Source: Bacteroidota bacterium
GTDB lineage: Bacteria > Bacteroidota > Bacteroidia > Bacteroidales > UBA10428
Assembly: GCA_029268165.1 (NCBI GenBank)
Contig: JAJUGM010000048.1
Coordinates: forward strand, 1-12,804
Direction: 5' to 3'
DNA: 12,804 bases
A program made the position numbers and the translations under genes. Below the pieces are notes generated by a model. That model saw nothing but the letters and a program-made list of their open reading frames with translations, searched no databases and was not told where the DNA came from. How positions within the stretch are numbered: position 1 is the first letter of the stretch; each line of letters begins with the position of its first letter. Of this stretch, positions 6,205 through 12,804 are shown piece by piece.

Positions 6205-7029
6205 ATGGCTGTAAGAAAATTAAAACCTGTTACACCGGGTCAAAGGCACAGAGTTGTTGCAACATTTGACGAAATAACAAAAACAACACCCGAGAAGTCG
6301 TTGTTGCAGCCCCTGAGGAAGTCGGGAGGCCGTAATAACAATGGCAAAATGACCATGCGTTATATTGGCGGAGGCCATAAACGCATGTATCGTGTGATTG
6401 ATTTTTTGAGGGATAAAGATGGCATGGCAGCAACGGTAAAGTCAATCGAGTATGATCCCAACAGGTCTGCCAGGATTGCGCTTCTGATTTATGAAGATGG
6501 TGAAAAACGTTACATTATTGCCCCTAATGGCCTTAAACCCGGCCAGGTGGTCAGGTCGGGAGCAGGAGTTGCCCCTGAAGTTGGCAACTGCCTTACATTG
6601 GCTGAAATACCGCTTGGTACATTGATTCACAGTATTGAGCTTCAACCGGGGAAAGGCGGTATGCTGGCACGCAGCGCTGGTTCATACGCCCAGTTGCTTT
6701 CACGCGAAGGTAAATATGCTATTGTTAAGCTGCCTTCAGGTGAATCGCGCATGATACTTACTACCTGCAGGGCTACTATCGGGACAGTTTCAAATCCCGA
6801 CCACAGCCTTGAAAGGTCGGGAAAAGCAGGTCGAACCAGATGGCTTGGCATCAGGCCCAGAACAAGGGGTGTTGCCATGAACCCAGTTGATCATCCTATG
6901 GGTGGTGGTGAAGGTAAAGCTTCAGGAGGCCATCCGAGATCACGGAAAGGCTTATATGCTAAAGGATTCAAAACCCGCAAAAAGAAGAATCCTACTAATA
7001 AGTTTATTGTTGAACGCAGGAAAAAATAA
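6205..7029 (+). CDS. rplB: 50S ribosomal protein L2
   Basis: uL2 is needed for subunit association and for an active peptidyl-transferase centre. The 274-residue product has the normal length. It shows KMTMRYIGGGHKRMYR (about 48-63), EYDPNRSARIALL, an SH3-like middle section with LPSGESRMIL, and the C-terminal signature NPVDHPMGGGEGKASGGHPR with His230, the conserved His important for peptidyl transfer. The C-terminal tail (GFKTRKKKNP) is lysine-rich, as in relatives. It starts 9 bases after rplW with no Shine-Dalgarno sequence; rpsS follows after 10 bases. Confidence 0.98.
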   Translation: MAVRKLKPVTPGQRHRVVATFDEITKTTPEKSLLQPLRKSGGRNNNGKMTMRYIGGGHKRMYRVIDFLRDKDGMAATVKSIEYDPNRSARIALLIYEDGEKRYIIAPNGLKPGQVVRSGAGVAPEVGNCLTLAEIPLGTLIHSIELQPGKGGMLARSAGSYAQLLSREGKYAIVKLPSGESRMILTTCRATIGTVSNPDHSLERSGKAGRTRWLGIRPRTRGVAMNPVDHPMGGGEGKASGGHPRSRKGLYAKGFKTRKKKNPTNKFIVERRKK

Positions 7030-7039
7030 TTGACTGAAT

Positions 7040-7309
7040 ATGAGCAGGTCACTGAAAAAAGGTCCTTTTATTGATTACAAACTCGAAAAACGAGTACTTG
7101 AAATGAACAAGTCAGGGAAAAAGTCGGTCATTAAGACATGGTCGAGAAGATCGGTTATATCTCCTGATTTTGTCGGTCATACAATAGCTGTGCATAACGG
7201 GAACAAATTTATACCCGTTTATATCACCGAAAACATGGTAGGCCACAGGCTTGGTGAGTTTTCGCCAACAAGAATATTCAGAGGCCATGCCGGTAAACAA
7301 AAAGAATAA
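7040..7309 (+). CDS. rpsS: 30S ribosomal protein S19
   Basis: uS19 is a 30S head protein that pairs with S13 and contacts the A-site tRNA and the inter-subunit bridge. The 89-residue product matches the family: MSRSLKKGPFIDYKLEKR start, IKTWSRRSVISPDFVGHTI (about 31-49) and the signature ITENMVGHRLGEFSPTRIF. A short basic tail (RGHAGKQKE) closes it. Ten bases separate it from rplB, without a Shine-Dalgarno sequence. Confidence 0.98.
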   Translation: MSRSLKKGPFIDYKLEKRVLEMNKSGKKSVIKTWSRRSVISPDFVGHTIAVHNGNKFIPVYITENMVGHRLGEFSPTRIFRGHAGKQKE

Positions 7310-7328
7310 CTGATAAAAAATTTAAGCC

Positions 7329-7763
7329 ATGGGTGCACGCAAACGAATTACAGCTGAAAAGCGCAAGGAGGAAAAAAAACAGATGGCTATGGCCAGTTTG
7401 AATAATTGCCCGACTTCAACCCAGAAAATGAGGCTGGTTGCCGACCTTATCCGTGGAGTCGAAGTAAACAGGGCACTCGATGTTTTGCGGTTCAGCACAA
7501 AACAGCCTGCCCGCAAACTCGAAAAACTGCTGATGTCTGCTATTGCAAACTGGCAAAAGAAAAATGAGGATGCCAGAATTGAAAAGAGTAACTTGTTTGT
7601 AAAGGAAATCTACGTTAATCAGGGCAGAACGCTTAAAAGGCTTCGCCCCGCTCCTCAGGGAAGAGGTTACCGGATCAGAAAGCGGTCAAACCATGTTACC
7701 ATAGTTCTGGATAGTTTAAATAAAATTCAACAGGAAAAAGAAGTAGTAAGTCAAACAAATTAA
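7329..7763 (+). CDS. rplV: 50S ribosomal protein L22 with N-terminal extension
   Basis: uL22 touches all 23S rRNA domains; its beta-hairpin lines the exit tunnel and is a macrolide-resistance site. The product is 144 residues against about 110 in E. coli. The excess is mostly a charged N-terminal extension (MGARKRITAEKRKEEKKQ, about 25 residues before the core) and a longer C-terminus. This extension is usual in Bacteroidota. The core has QKMRLVADLIRGVEVNRALD, and the tunnel hairpin region is LRPAPQGRGYRIRKRSNHVT, without deletion. It starts 19 bases after rpsS. Confidence 0.97.
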   Translation: MGARKRITAEKRKEEKKQMAMASLNNCPTSTQKMRLVADLIRGVEVNRALDVLRFSTKQPARKLEKLLMSAIANWQKKNEDARIEKSNLFVKEIYVNQGRTLKRLRPAPQGRGYRIRKRSNHVTIVLDSLNKIQQEKEVVSQTN

Positions 7764-7768
7764 TATTA

Positions 7769-8467
7769 ATGGGACAAAAAGTAAATCCTATAAGCAATCG
7801 ACTGGGAATCATCCGGGGATGGGATTCCAACTGGTACGGAGGAAGAAACTACTCTGAAAAGATAGTTGAAGATTATAAAATCCGTGAGTACCTTACTGCA
7901 AGGCTCAGTAAAGCAAGCATTTCAAAGATCGTTATTGAGCGTACGCTAAAGCTCATCACAGTTACGGTTAATACTGCCCGCCCTGGTATTATTATTGGTA
8001 AAGGTGGCCAGGAAGTTGATAAATTAAAGGAAGAACTCCGTAAGATTACCAACAAGGAAGTGCAGATTAACATATTTGAAGTTAAAAGGCCCGAACTGGA
8101 TGCTACTATTGTTGCAAACAATCTTGCCCGCCAGATTGAAGGCAAAATATCATACCGCAGGGCTATTAAAATGACGATTGCATCAACCATGAGGATGGGC
8201 GCTGAAGGTATTAAGGTACAAATTTCAGGCAGACTGGGAGGTGCTGAAATGGCACGAACAGAAATCCTTAAGGAAGGACGTATTCCTTTGCACACCTTCA
8301 GAGCCGATATTGACTATGCATTAGGTGAAGCTTTAACAAAGGTAGGGCTTTTAGGTATCAAAGTCTGGATATTTAAAGGTGAGATTTACGGGCATCGTGA
8401 CCTTGCTCCTAATATTGGCGCCAAAAGCGCAAAACCAAAGAGCAACTTTAAAAAACGCAGAAAATAA
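7769..8467 (+). CDS. rpsC: 30S ribosomal protein S3
   Basis: uS3 lines the mRNA entry channel and takes part in mRNA unwinding by the ribosome. The 232-residue product equals E. coli length (233). It begins MGQKVNPISNRLGIIRGWDS, has a type II KH RNA-binding domain with the GKGG loop at 77-80 (RPGIIIGKGGQEVDKL), then ISGRLGGAEMARTE and an HTFRADIDYALGEA stretch. A basic tail (KPKSNFKKRRK) ends it. It starts only 5 bases after rplV, in the usual order. Confidence 0.98.
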   Translation: MGQKVNPISNRLGIIRGWDSNWYGGRNYSEKIVEDYKIREYLTARLSKASISKIVIERTLKLITVTVNTARPGIIIGKGGQEVDKLKEELRKITNKEVQINIFEVKRPELDATIVANNLARQIEGKISYRRAIKMTIASTMRMGAEGIKVQISGRLGGAEMARTEILKEGRIPLHTFRADIDYALGEALTKVGLLGIKVWIFKGEIYGHRDLAPNIGAKSAKPKSNFKKRRK

Positions 8468-8497
8468 ACTGATAATAAAGCATAATAATTTAATGAT

Positions 8498-8920
8498 ATG
8501 TTACAGCCGAAAAAAACCAAATTCAGAAGGCAGCAGAAGGGGCGCATGAAAGGCAATGCCCAGCGGGGGCATGAATTAGCCTTTGGCTCGTTCGGGATAA
8601 AAGCCATGGATTCAGCATGGATTACCGGAAGGCAAATTGAAGCCGCCCGCCAGGCTGTTGTCCGCCACATGAAGCGTGAAGGACAGATTTGGATCAGGAT
8701 TTTTCCCGATAAGCCAATCACTAAAAAACCTGCTGAAGTTCGTATGGGTAAAGGGAAAGGCGCTCCCGAAGGATTTGTTGCACCGGTTACACCGGGACGT
8801 ATTCTTATTGAAGCCGACGGTGTTCCTTATCAGGTTGCCAAAGAAGCGCTGGACCTTGCAGCCCAGAAATTTCCTATAGCAACCAAATTTGTTGTCCGCA
8901 GGGACTATGTTGGTAATTAA
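8498..8920 (+). CDS. rplP: 50S ribosomal protein L16
   Basis: uL16 is a late-assembly protein that helps form the A site of the large subunit. The 140-residue product starts MLQPKKTKFRRQQKGRMKG and carries FGSFGIKAMDSAWITGRQIE, IWIRIFPDKPITKKP and VRMGKGKGAPEGFVAPV. Arg82 corresponds to the Arg81 that some bacteria hydroxylate. The C-terminal part (GVPYQVAKEALDLAAQKFP) is standard. Thirty bases separate it from rpsC; the spacer is A/T-rich with no Shine-Dalgarno sequence. An ATG at 8493 is out of frame and ignored. Confidence 0.98.
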   Translation: MLQPKKTKFRRQQKGRMKGNAQRGHELAFGSFGIKAMDSAWITGRQIEAARQAVVRHMKREGQIWIRIFPDKPITKKPAEVRMGKGKGAPEGFVAPVTPGRILIEADGVPYQVAKEALDLAAQKFPIATKFVVRRDYVGN

Positions 8921-8932
8921 TATCATAAGAAA

Positions 8933-9142
8933 ATGAAAACATCGGAAATAAGAGAGCTATCCATAAAAGAAATCGAGGAACGGATTGAAAACGAAAAAAA
9001 CTTTCTGTTCCGCCAGAAACTCAACCATGCCATTTCTCCGATTGACAATCCACTGAAGTTACGTGCTTCAAGGAGAAACATTGCACGGTTATATACCATT
9101 CTTAACCAGAAAAAAAGAGAAGTAAAACCAGCTAATCAGTAA
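8933..9142 (+). CDS. rpmC: 50S ribosomal protein L29
   Basis: uL29 is a small helical protein next to L23 near the tunnel exit. The 69-residue product has the two-helix pattern: MKTSEIRELSIKEIEERI, then FLFRQKLNHAI, and KLRASRRNIARLYTILNQKK, matching the family signature around the RxxIARLxTxL motif. It starts 12 bases after rplP and ends 6 bases before rpsQ. Confidence 0.96.
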   Translation: MKTSEIRELSIKEIEERIENEKNFLFRQKLNHAISPIDNPLKLRASRRNIARLYTILNQKKREVKPANQ

Positions 9143-9148
9143 TCATCA

Positions 9149-9406
9149 ATGGAAAAGAGAAATTTACGTAAAGAGCGAATTGGAACCGTGGTCAGCAATA
9201 AAATGAATAAGACCATTGTAGTTGCTGAAAAGCGCAAGGTAAAACATCCCATATACGGAAAGTTTATCAACCGCACATCCAAATTTAAGGCTCATGATGA
9301 AAATAATGACTGCAAGATTGGCGATGTGGTAAGGATTATGGAAACACGGCCTCTTAGCAAGACAAAAAAATGGAGATTAGTAGAAATCATTGAAAGAGTT
9401 AAATAA
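9149..9406 (+). CDS. rpsQ: 30S ribosomal protein S17
   Basis: uS17 is an OB-fold protein that binds the 5' domain of 16S rRNA early in assembly. The 85-residue product has RIGTVVSNKMNKTIVVAEK (about 10-28), KHPIYGKFINRTSKFKAHDE, and the signature IGDVVRIMETRPLSKTKKWR, followed by LVEIIERVK. It starts 6 bases after rpmC and ends 2 bases before rplN, so translation is probably coupled. Confidence 0.97.
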   Translation: MEKRNLRKERIGTVVSNKMNKTIVVAEKRKVKHPIYGKFINRTSKFKAHDENNDCKIGDVVRIMETRPLSKTKKWRLVEIIERVK

Positions 9407-9408
9407 CT

Positions 9409-9774
9409 ATGATACAACAGGAAAGCAGACTAACGGTTGCTGATAACAGCGGTGCAAAAGAGGTTCTTTGCATCAGGGTTCTTGGCGGAACCGGTAAACG
9501 CTACGCAACAATAGGCGATAAAATAGTAGTTACCGTAAAAAGCTCACTGCCATCGAGTGAAGTAAAAAAAGGTACGGTGAGTAAAGCGGTTGTTGTAAGA
9601 ACCAAAAAAGAAATCCGCCGTAGCGATGGTTCATATATCAGATTCGACGATAATGCCTGCGTTTTATTAACCAACCAGGATGAAATCAGGGGAACCCGTA
9701 TCTTCGGACCCGTTGCACGCGAATTACGTGATAAATACATGAAAATAGTATCATTGGCGCCTGAAGTTCTTTAA
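9409..9774 (+). CDS. rplN: 50S ribosomal protein L14
   Basis: uL14 lies on the 50S face that meets the 30S subunit and is the docking site of the silencing factor RsfS. The 121-residue product has MIQQESRLTVADNSGAKEV, VLGGTGKRYATIGDKIVV, an SDGSYIRFDDNACVLL strand pair and the C-terminal signature GTRIFGPVARELRDK. It begins 2 bases after the rpsQ stop, the tightest non-overlapping junction in the run. Confidence 0.98.
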   Translation: MIQQESRLTVADNSGAKEVLCIRVLGGTGKRYATIGDKIVVTVKSSLPSSEVKKGTVSKAVVVRTKKEIRRSDGSYIRFDDNACVLLTNQDEIRGTRIFGPVARELRDKYMKIVSLAPEVL

Positions 9775-9795
9775 CAACTTTAACCGGAAAAAAAC

Positions 9796-10116
9796 ATGCA
9801 GAAAAAATTACACATAAGAAAAGGCGATACGGTATTCGTGAATACCGGTGAATATAAAGGACAGCAGGGAAGAGTCCTTGAAGTGATACGCAAAACCAAT
9901 AAAGCTATTGTGGAAGGCATTAATCTGGTAAGCAAACATACCAAACCCAATGCAAAAAATCCGCAGGGAGGAATACTTAAAAAAGAAGCTCCCATTCACA
10001 TTTCAAACCTTATGCTGATTGACCCTTCAACAGGCAAACCAACCCGTATCGGAAGAAAACTGGTTAAAGATACACTTGTAAGATATTCAAAAAAATCAGG
10101 GGAGGAAATTAAATAA
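9796..10116 (+). CDS. rplX: 50S ribosomal protein L24
   Basis: uL24 starts 50S assembly by binding the 5' end of 23S rRNA. The 106-residue product has a KOW motif near the N-terminus (KGDTVFVNTGEYKGQQGRVLEV, about 9-30), NLVSKHTKPN, and KEAPIHISNLMLIDPSTGKP. The spacer from rplN is 21 bases, and a CCGG then A-run precedes the ATG. Its TAA stop overlaps the next ATG by one base (TAATG). Confidence 0.97.
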   Translation: MQKKLHIRKGDTVFVNTGEYKGQQGRVLEVIRKTNKAIVEGINLVSKHTKPNAKNPQGGILKKEAPIHISNLMLIDPSTGKPTRIGRKLVKDTLVRYSKKSGEEIK

Positions 10117-10673
10117 TGACTTACATTCCGAATTTAAAAAAGAAATACAAAGAAGAGATTGTCCCGGCCCTGACCAAAGAGTTCGGCTACCGGACAGTCA
10201 TGCAAGTGCCACGGCTTGAGAAAATTATCATCAACCAGGGCGTCGGACAAGCAGTTGCCGATAAAAAGATTGTTGATATTGCTCAGGAGGAACTGACATT
10301 AATAACCGGCCAGAAGGCAGTGCAGACTTATGCTAAGAAAGATATTTCAAATTTCAAACTGCGGCGTAAGATGCCCATTGGTGTGAAGGTTACCTTAAGA
10401 AGAAACCGTATGTATGAGTTTCTGGAGCGGTTAATATCAGTTGCCCTTCCGCGAATCAGAGATTTCAAAGGTATTAATACCAAACTCGATGGCAGGGGAA
10501 ATTACACCCTTGGTATAACCGAACAAATTATTTTCCCGGAAATTGATATTGATAAAATTTCCAAAATCATCGGTATGGAGATTACATTTGTGACCTCAAC
10601 CAAGAATGATGACGAGGCATTTGCTCTATTGCGCGAATTCGGTTTACCCTTTAAAAACATTAAAAAGAATTAA
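10116..10673 (+). CDS. rplE: 50S ribosomal protein L5
   Basis: uL5 binds 5S rRNA and contacts the P-site tRNA and the 30S head. The 185-residue product has the expected length. It shows MTYIPNLKKKYKEEIVPAL, VPRLEKIIINQGVGQAV, TGQKAVQTYAKKDISNFKLR, the MPIGVKVTLRRNRMYEFLERL stretch at about 89-109, and GRGNYTLGITEQIIFPEI. The start overlaps the rplX stop by one base. GGAGG at 10101-10105 sits 10 bases before the ATG and is the clearest Shine-Dalgarno-like sequence in the window, unusual for this phylum. It may be chance, because it also encodes the end of L24. Confidence 0.98.
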   Translation: MTYIPNLKKKYKEEIVPALTKEFGYRTVMQVPRLEKIIINQGVGQAVADKKIVDIAQEELTLITGQKAVQTYAKKDISNFKLRRKMPIGVKVTLRRNRMYEFLERLISVALPRIRDFKGINTKLDGRGNYTLGITEQIIFPEIDIDKISKIIGMEITFVTSTKNDDEAFALLREFGLPFKNIKKN

Positions 10674-10678
10674 TATCT

Positions 10679-10948
10679 ATGGCAAAGGAATCAATAAAGG
10701 CCCGTGAAATAAAGCGGAAAAAGCTGGTTGAAAAATATGCTGCTAAAAGAGCTCAGCTAAAAGCCGAAGGCGATTATCAGGCCCTTAGCCGTCTTCCGCG
10801 TAACTCAAGTCCGGTACGCCTTCATAACAGGTGCAAACTAACCGGAAGACCCAGAGGGTATATACGTCAGTTTGGCATTAGCAGGATAGTATTTCGTGAA
10901 TTGGCTTCAAAAGGGCTTATTCCTGGTGTAAAAAAAGCAAGCTGGTAA
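10679..10948 (+). CDS. rpsN: 30S ribosomal protein S14, zinc-free form
   Basis: uS14 is a late-binding 30S head protein. The 89-residue product has MAKESIKAREIKRKKLVEKY and LPRNSSPVRLHNRCKLTGRP, then GYIRQFGISRIVFRELASKG and LIPGVKKASW. Only one Cys is present and there is no CxxC pair, so this is the zinc-independent type. It is shorter than the E. coli protein (101 residues) because the central linker is abbreviated, as in many Bacteroidota. It lies 5 bases after rplE. Confidence 0.97.
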   Translation: MAKESIKAREIKRKKLVEKYAAKRAQLKAEGDYQALSRLPRNSSPVRLHNRCKLTGRPRGYIRQFGISRIVFRELASKGLIPGVKKASW

Positions 10949-10968
10949 AAACAAAAAAATTATAAACA

Positions 10969-11364
10969 ATGACAGATCCAATAGCAGATTATCTGACAAG
11001 AGTACGCAATGCCATCCATGCTGGACATAAGGTGGTTGAAATACCTGCGTCGAATCTGAAAAAAAATATAACCAAAATATTATTTGACAAAGGTTATATT
11101 CTGAACTACAAATTTCTGGATGAAGGCCCTCAGGGAACCATCAAAATTGCCCTGAAATATCATCCCGAAACAAAGCAACCTGCCATACGTTCTTTGGAGC
11201 GGGTTAGTTCCCCCGGCTTAAGAAAATACGTTAGCGCCGATGAGCTGCCACGTGTTTTAAACGGGCTGGGTATTTCGATATTATCCACTTCAAAGGGCAT
11301 TATGAGCGATAAGGAAGCCAGAAAAATGAATATTGGCGGTGAAGTATTGTGTTACGTATATTAA
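10969..11364 (+). CDS. rpsH: 30S ribosomal protein S8
   Basis: uS8 binds helix 21 of 16S rRNA and organises the platform. The 131-residue product starts MTDPIADYLTRVRNAIHAGH, has KKNITKILFDKGYI in the N-terminal domain, and ends with the signature STSKGIMSDKEARKMNIGGE then VLCYVY. In E. coli S8 also represses the spc operon by binding near the rplX-rplE junction; here those genes overlap, so any site would have to lie inside coding sequence. It starts 20 bases after rpsN. Confidence 0.98.
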   Translation: MTDPIADYLTRVRNAIHAGHKVVEIPASNLKKNITKILFDKGYILNYKFLDEGPQGTIKIALKYHPETKQPAIRSLERVSSPGLRKYVSADELPRVLNGLGISILSTSKGIMSDKEARKMNIGGEVLCYVY

Positions 11365-11375
11365 AAAAGAAACTC

Positions 11376-11933
11376 ATGTCACGTATAGGAAAACAGCCCA
11401 TCCCCATACCACAGGGAGTAACAGTTACCCTGAATGCTGATAATTCAGTAACTGTAAAAGGCCCAAAAGGGGAATTACATCAAAAGGTTGATCCCGACAT
11501 AAAAGTTGAGATCAAGGATGGAAAAGTTATGCTGACAAGGCCAACTGACCAGAAAAGGCACCGTTCATTACACGGACTTTACAGGGCATTAATTAATAAC
11601 ATGGTAATTGGCGTCAGCAAAGGTTACAAAATAGAACAGGAAGTGGTTGGCGTTGGATACAAAGCTGAGGCCAAAGGCCAGATTCTTGAAATGAGCCTTG
11701 GGTACTCACATGATGTCGACATACAACTTCCTCCTGAAATTAAAGTTGAAACGCGTACCGAGCGCAGAAGCAACCCTGTTATTACACTCACCAGCGCTGA
11801 CAAGCAATTGCTCGGCCACGTAGCAGCTAAAATACGCTCACTCAGGAAACCTGAGCCTTACAAAGGAAAGGGTATTAAATTTGTCAACGAAGTATTGCGT
11901 AAGAAAGCAGGAAAATCTGCTGCAACCAAATAA
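11376..11933 (+). CDS. rplF: 50S ribosomal protein L6
   Basis: uL6 sits beside the sarcin-ricin loop and the L7/L12 stalk base. From the ATG at 11376 the product is 185 residues starting MSRIGKQPIPIPQGV, the usual family start. An in-frame ATG at 11349 would add nine residues that overlap rpsH and match nothing, so it was rejected. Two related domains are seen: VTVKGPKGELHQKV in the first, and VVGVGYKAEAKGQILEMSLG in the second, with the signature KPEPYKGKGIKF near the C-terminus. It begins 11 bases after rpsH. Confidence 0.97.
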   Translation: MSRIGKQPIPIPQGVTVTLNADNSVTVKGPKGELHQKVDPDIKVEIKDGKVMLTRPTDQKRHRSLHGLYRALINNMVIGVSKGYKIEQEVVGVGYKAEAKGQILEMSLGYSHDVDIQLPPEIKVETRTERRSNPVITLTSADKQLLGHVAAKIRSLRKPEPYKGKGIKFVNEVLRKKAGKSAATK

Positions 11934-11951
11934 CGACTAATTAAAACGGTT

Positions 11952-12311
11952 ATGGCTCTTACAAAATTAGAAAGAAGGAAAAGAATAAAAATGCGTATCC
12001 ACCGTCATGTGCGTGGAACAAAAGATAAACCGCGCCTGACGGTCTTCAGAAGCAACCGGGGCATATATGTTCAGTTTATTGATGATGCCGAAGGCAAAAC
12101 ATTACTGTCAGTTTCTTCAAAAAACAAAGAAATTGAAGGTAAAACGGGTATTACAAAAATTGAACAGGCAAAACTGGTGGGCAAACTGGCTGCCGAAAAA
12201 TCAAAAGAAGCCGGCATTACACAATGTGTATTTGACCGCAACGGATATCTGTATCACGGAAGAGTAAAAGCCTTGGCTGATGCTGCCAGGGAAGGTGGAC
12301 TTAAATTTTAA
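11952..12311 (+). CDS. rplR: 50S ribosomal protein L18
   Basis: uL18 binds 5S rRNA and, with L5, attaches it to the large subunit. The 119-residue product has a basic N-terminal arm (ALTKLERRKRIKMRIHRHVR), KPRLTVFRSNRGIYVQFIDD, a KLVGKLAAEKSKEAGI helix, and the C-terminal signature VFDRNGYLYHGRVKALADAA then REGGLKF. It lies 18 bases after rplF and 5 bases before rpsE. Confidence 0.98.
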   Translation: MALTKLERRKRIKMRIHRHVRGTKDKPRLTVFRSNRGIYVQFIDDAEGKTLLSVSSKNKEIEGKTGITKIEQAKLVGKLAAEKSKEAGITQCVFDRNGYLYHGRVKALADAAREGGLKF

Positions 12312-12316
12312 CAAAC

Positions 12317-12804
12317 ATGTCAACAGTAAGCATTCGCAGAGTAAAAACAACTGATCTCGATTTAAAAGACCGACTGGTAAGTATTCAGCGTGTTACGAAA
12401 GTTACCAAGGGCGGACGTACATTTAGTTTTTCAGCCATTGTGGTTGTCGGCAATGAAGATGGCATTGTAGGTTATGGCCTCGGAAAAGCAAATGAAGTAA
12501 CCACAGCTATAGCTAAGGGTGTGGAAGATGCAAAAAAGAACCTGATAAAAGTTCCGGTATATAAGGGTACTATACCTCATGAGCAGGTAGCCAAGTTCGG
12601 AGGAGCTAAAGTATTGCTCAGGCCTGCATCAAGTGGTACAGGAGTTAAAGCCGGAGGTGCTATGCGTGCTGTTCTTGAAAGTGTCGGAATTAAAGATGTG
12701 CTGGCCAAGTCGAAAGGCTCTTCAAATCCGCATAACCTGGTAAAAGCTACCTTTAATGCATCGATGCAATTGCGTGATGCATACACTATAGCGCAGCACA
12801 GAAG
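12317..12804 (+). CDS. rpsE: 30S ribosomal protein S5, 3' end missing
   Basis: uS5 takes part in decoding accuracy and lines the mRNA entry channel. The frame stays open from the ATG at 12317 to the window end, giving 162 full codons; the family usually has about 165-175, so only some ten codons are missing. The double-stranded-RNA-binding-like N-terminal domain shows RLVSIQRVTKVTKGGRTFSF (about 19-38), with the loop where spectinomycin-resistance changes occur intact. VGNEDGIVGYGLGKANEV follows. The C-terminal domain has LLRPASSGTGVKAGGAMRAV, LAKSKGSSNPHNLVKATFNA and a final QLRDAYTIAQHR. It starts 5 bases after rplR. By the usual order rpmD and rplO would follow outside the window. Confidence 0.96.
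   Translation, partial: MSTVSIRRVKTTDLDLKDRLVSIQRVTKVTKGGRTFSFSAIVVVGNEDGIVGYGLGKANEVTTAIAKGVEDAKKNLIKVPVYKGTIPHEQVAKFGGAKVLLRPASSGTGVKAGGAMRAVLESVGIKDVLAKSKGSSNPHNLVKATFNASMQLRDAYTIAQHR

Noticed and set aside
11349..11375. Longer rplF start overlapping rpsH
   Set aside because: MSRIGKQPIPIP from 11376 is the standard L6 N-terminus; the nine extra residues are the rpsH end read in another frame.
1..12804. Mobile elements, CRISPR arrays, tRNA or rRNA genes, defence or biosynthetic systems
   Set aside because: No direct-repeat array, transposase, integrase, tRNA-like cloverleaf or rRNA segment was recognised; after base 1225 the window is filled by ribosomal protein genes and fusA.

Overview
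The window comes from the chromosome of a bacterium in the phylum Bacteroidota, probably an uncultured or environmental member of Bacteroidia/Bacteroidales. Four things point there: the two promoters follow the Bacteroidota -33/-7 pattern (TTG, 19 bases, TAnnTTT); most start codons have no Shine-Dalgarno sequence; the gene order is rpsL-rpsG-fusA-rpsJ with no tuf gene; and the proteins carry lineage traits (L22 with a lysine-rich N-terminal extension, an 89-residue zinc-free S14, L4 starting MEV). The genus cannot be decided from the sequence alone.

Layout. Bases 1-606 hold the 3' part of a TPR-repeat protein gene on the + strand. Bases 608-1072 hold a small lipocalin-like lipoprotein gene on the - strand. 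These two genes converge with a single base between their stop codons, and an 8-bp perfect inverted repeat spans both stops. Bases 1073-1224 are a divergent promoter region: one promoter fires leftward into the lipoprotein gene, the other rightward into the ribosomal cluster.

From 1225 to the right edge there is one uninterrupted + strand run of 22 translation genes, equivalent to the E. coli str, S10 and spc operons joined end to end: rpsL, rpsG, fusA, rpsJ, rplC, rplD, rplW, rplB, rpsS, rplV, rpsC, rplP, rpmC, rpsQ, rplN, rplX, rplE, rpsN, rpsH, rplF, rplR and rpsE (cut by the window end about ten codons short). Spacers run from a 1-base overlap (rplX/rplE) to 59 bases (rpsG/fusA). No terminator-like structure or convincing internal promoter was seen inside, so the run is probably transcribed as one long message, or mostly so, from the promoter near 1160-1189. 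The products are 30S and 50S ribosomal proteins plus elongation factor G, so the cluster supplies ribosome parts and the translocase together.

No mobile element, CRISPR array, tRNA, rRNA or phage gene was found, and no gap without a gene exceeds about 150 bases. I found no undescribed system; the points worth a second look are mainly regulatory or lineage-level details: the shared stop-codon hairpin, the very short leader, the lack of room for E. coli-type autoregulatory sites, the Gln-to-Gly change at the L3 methylation site, and backed-up stop codons.
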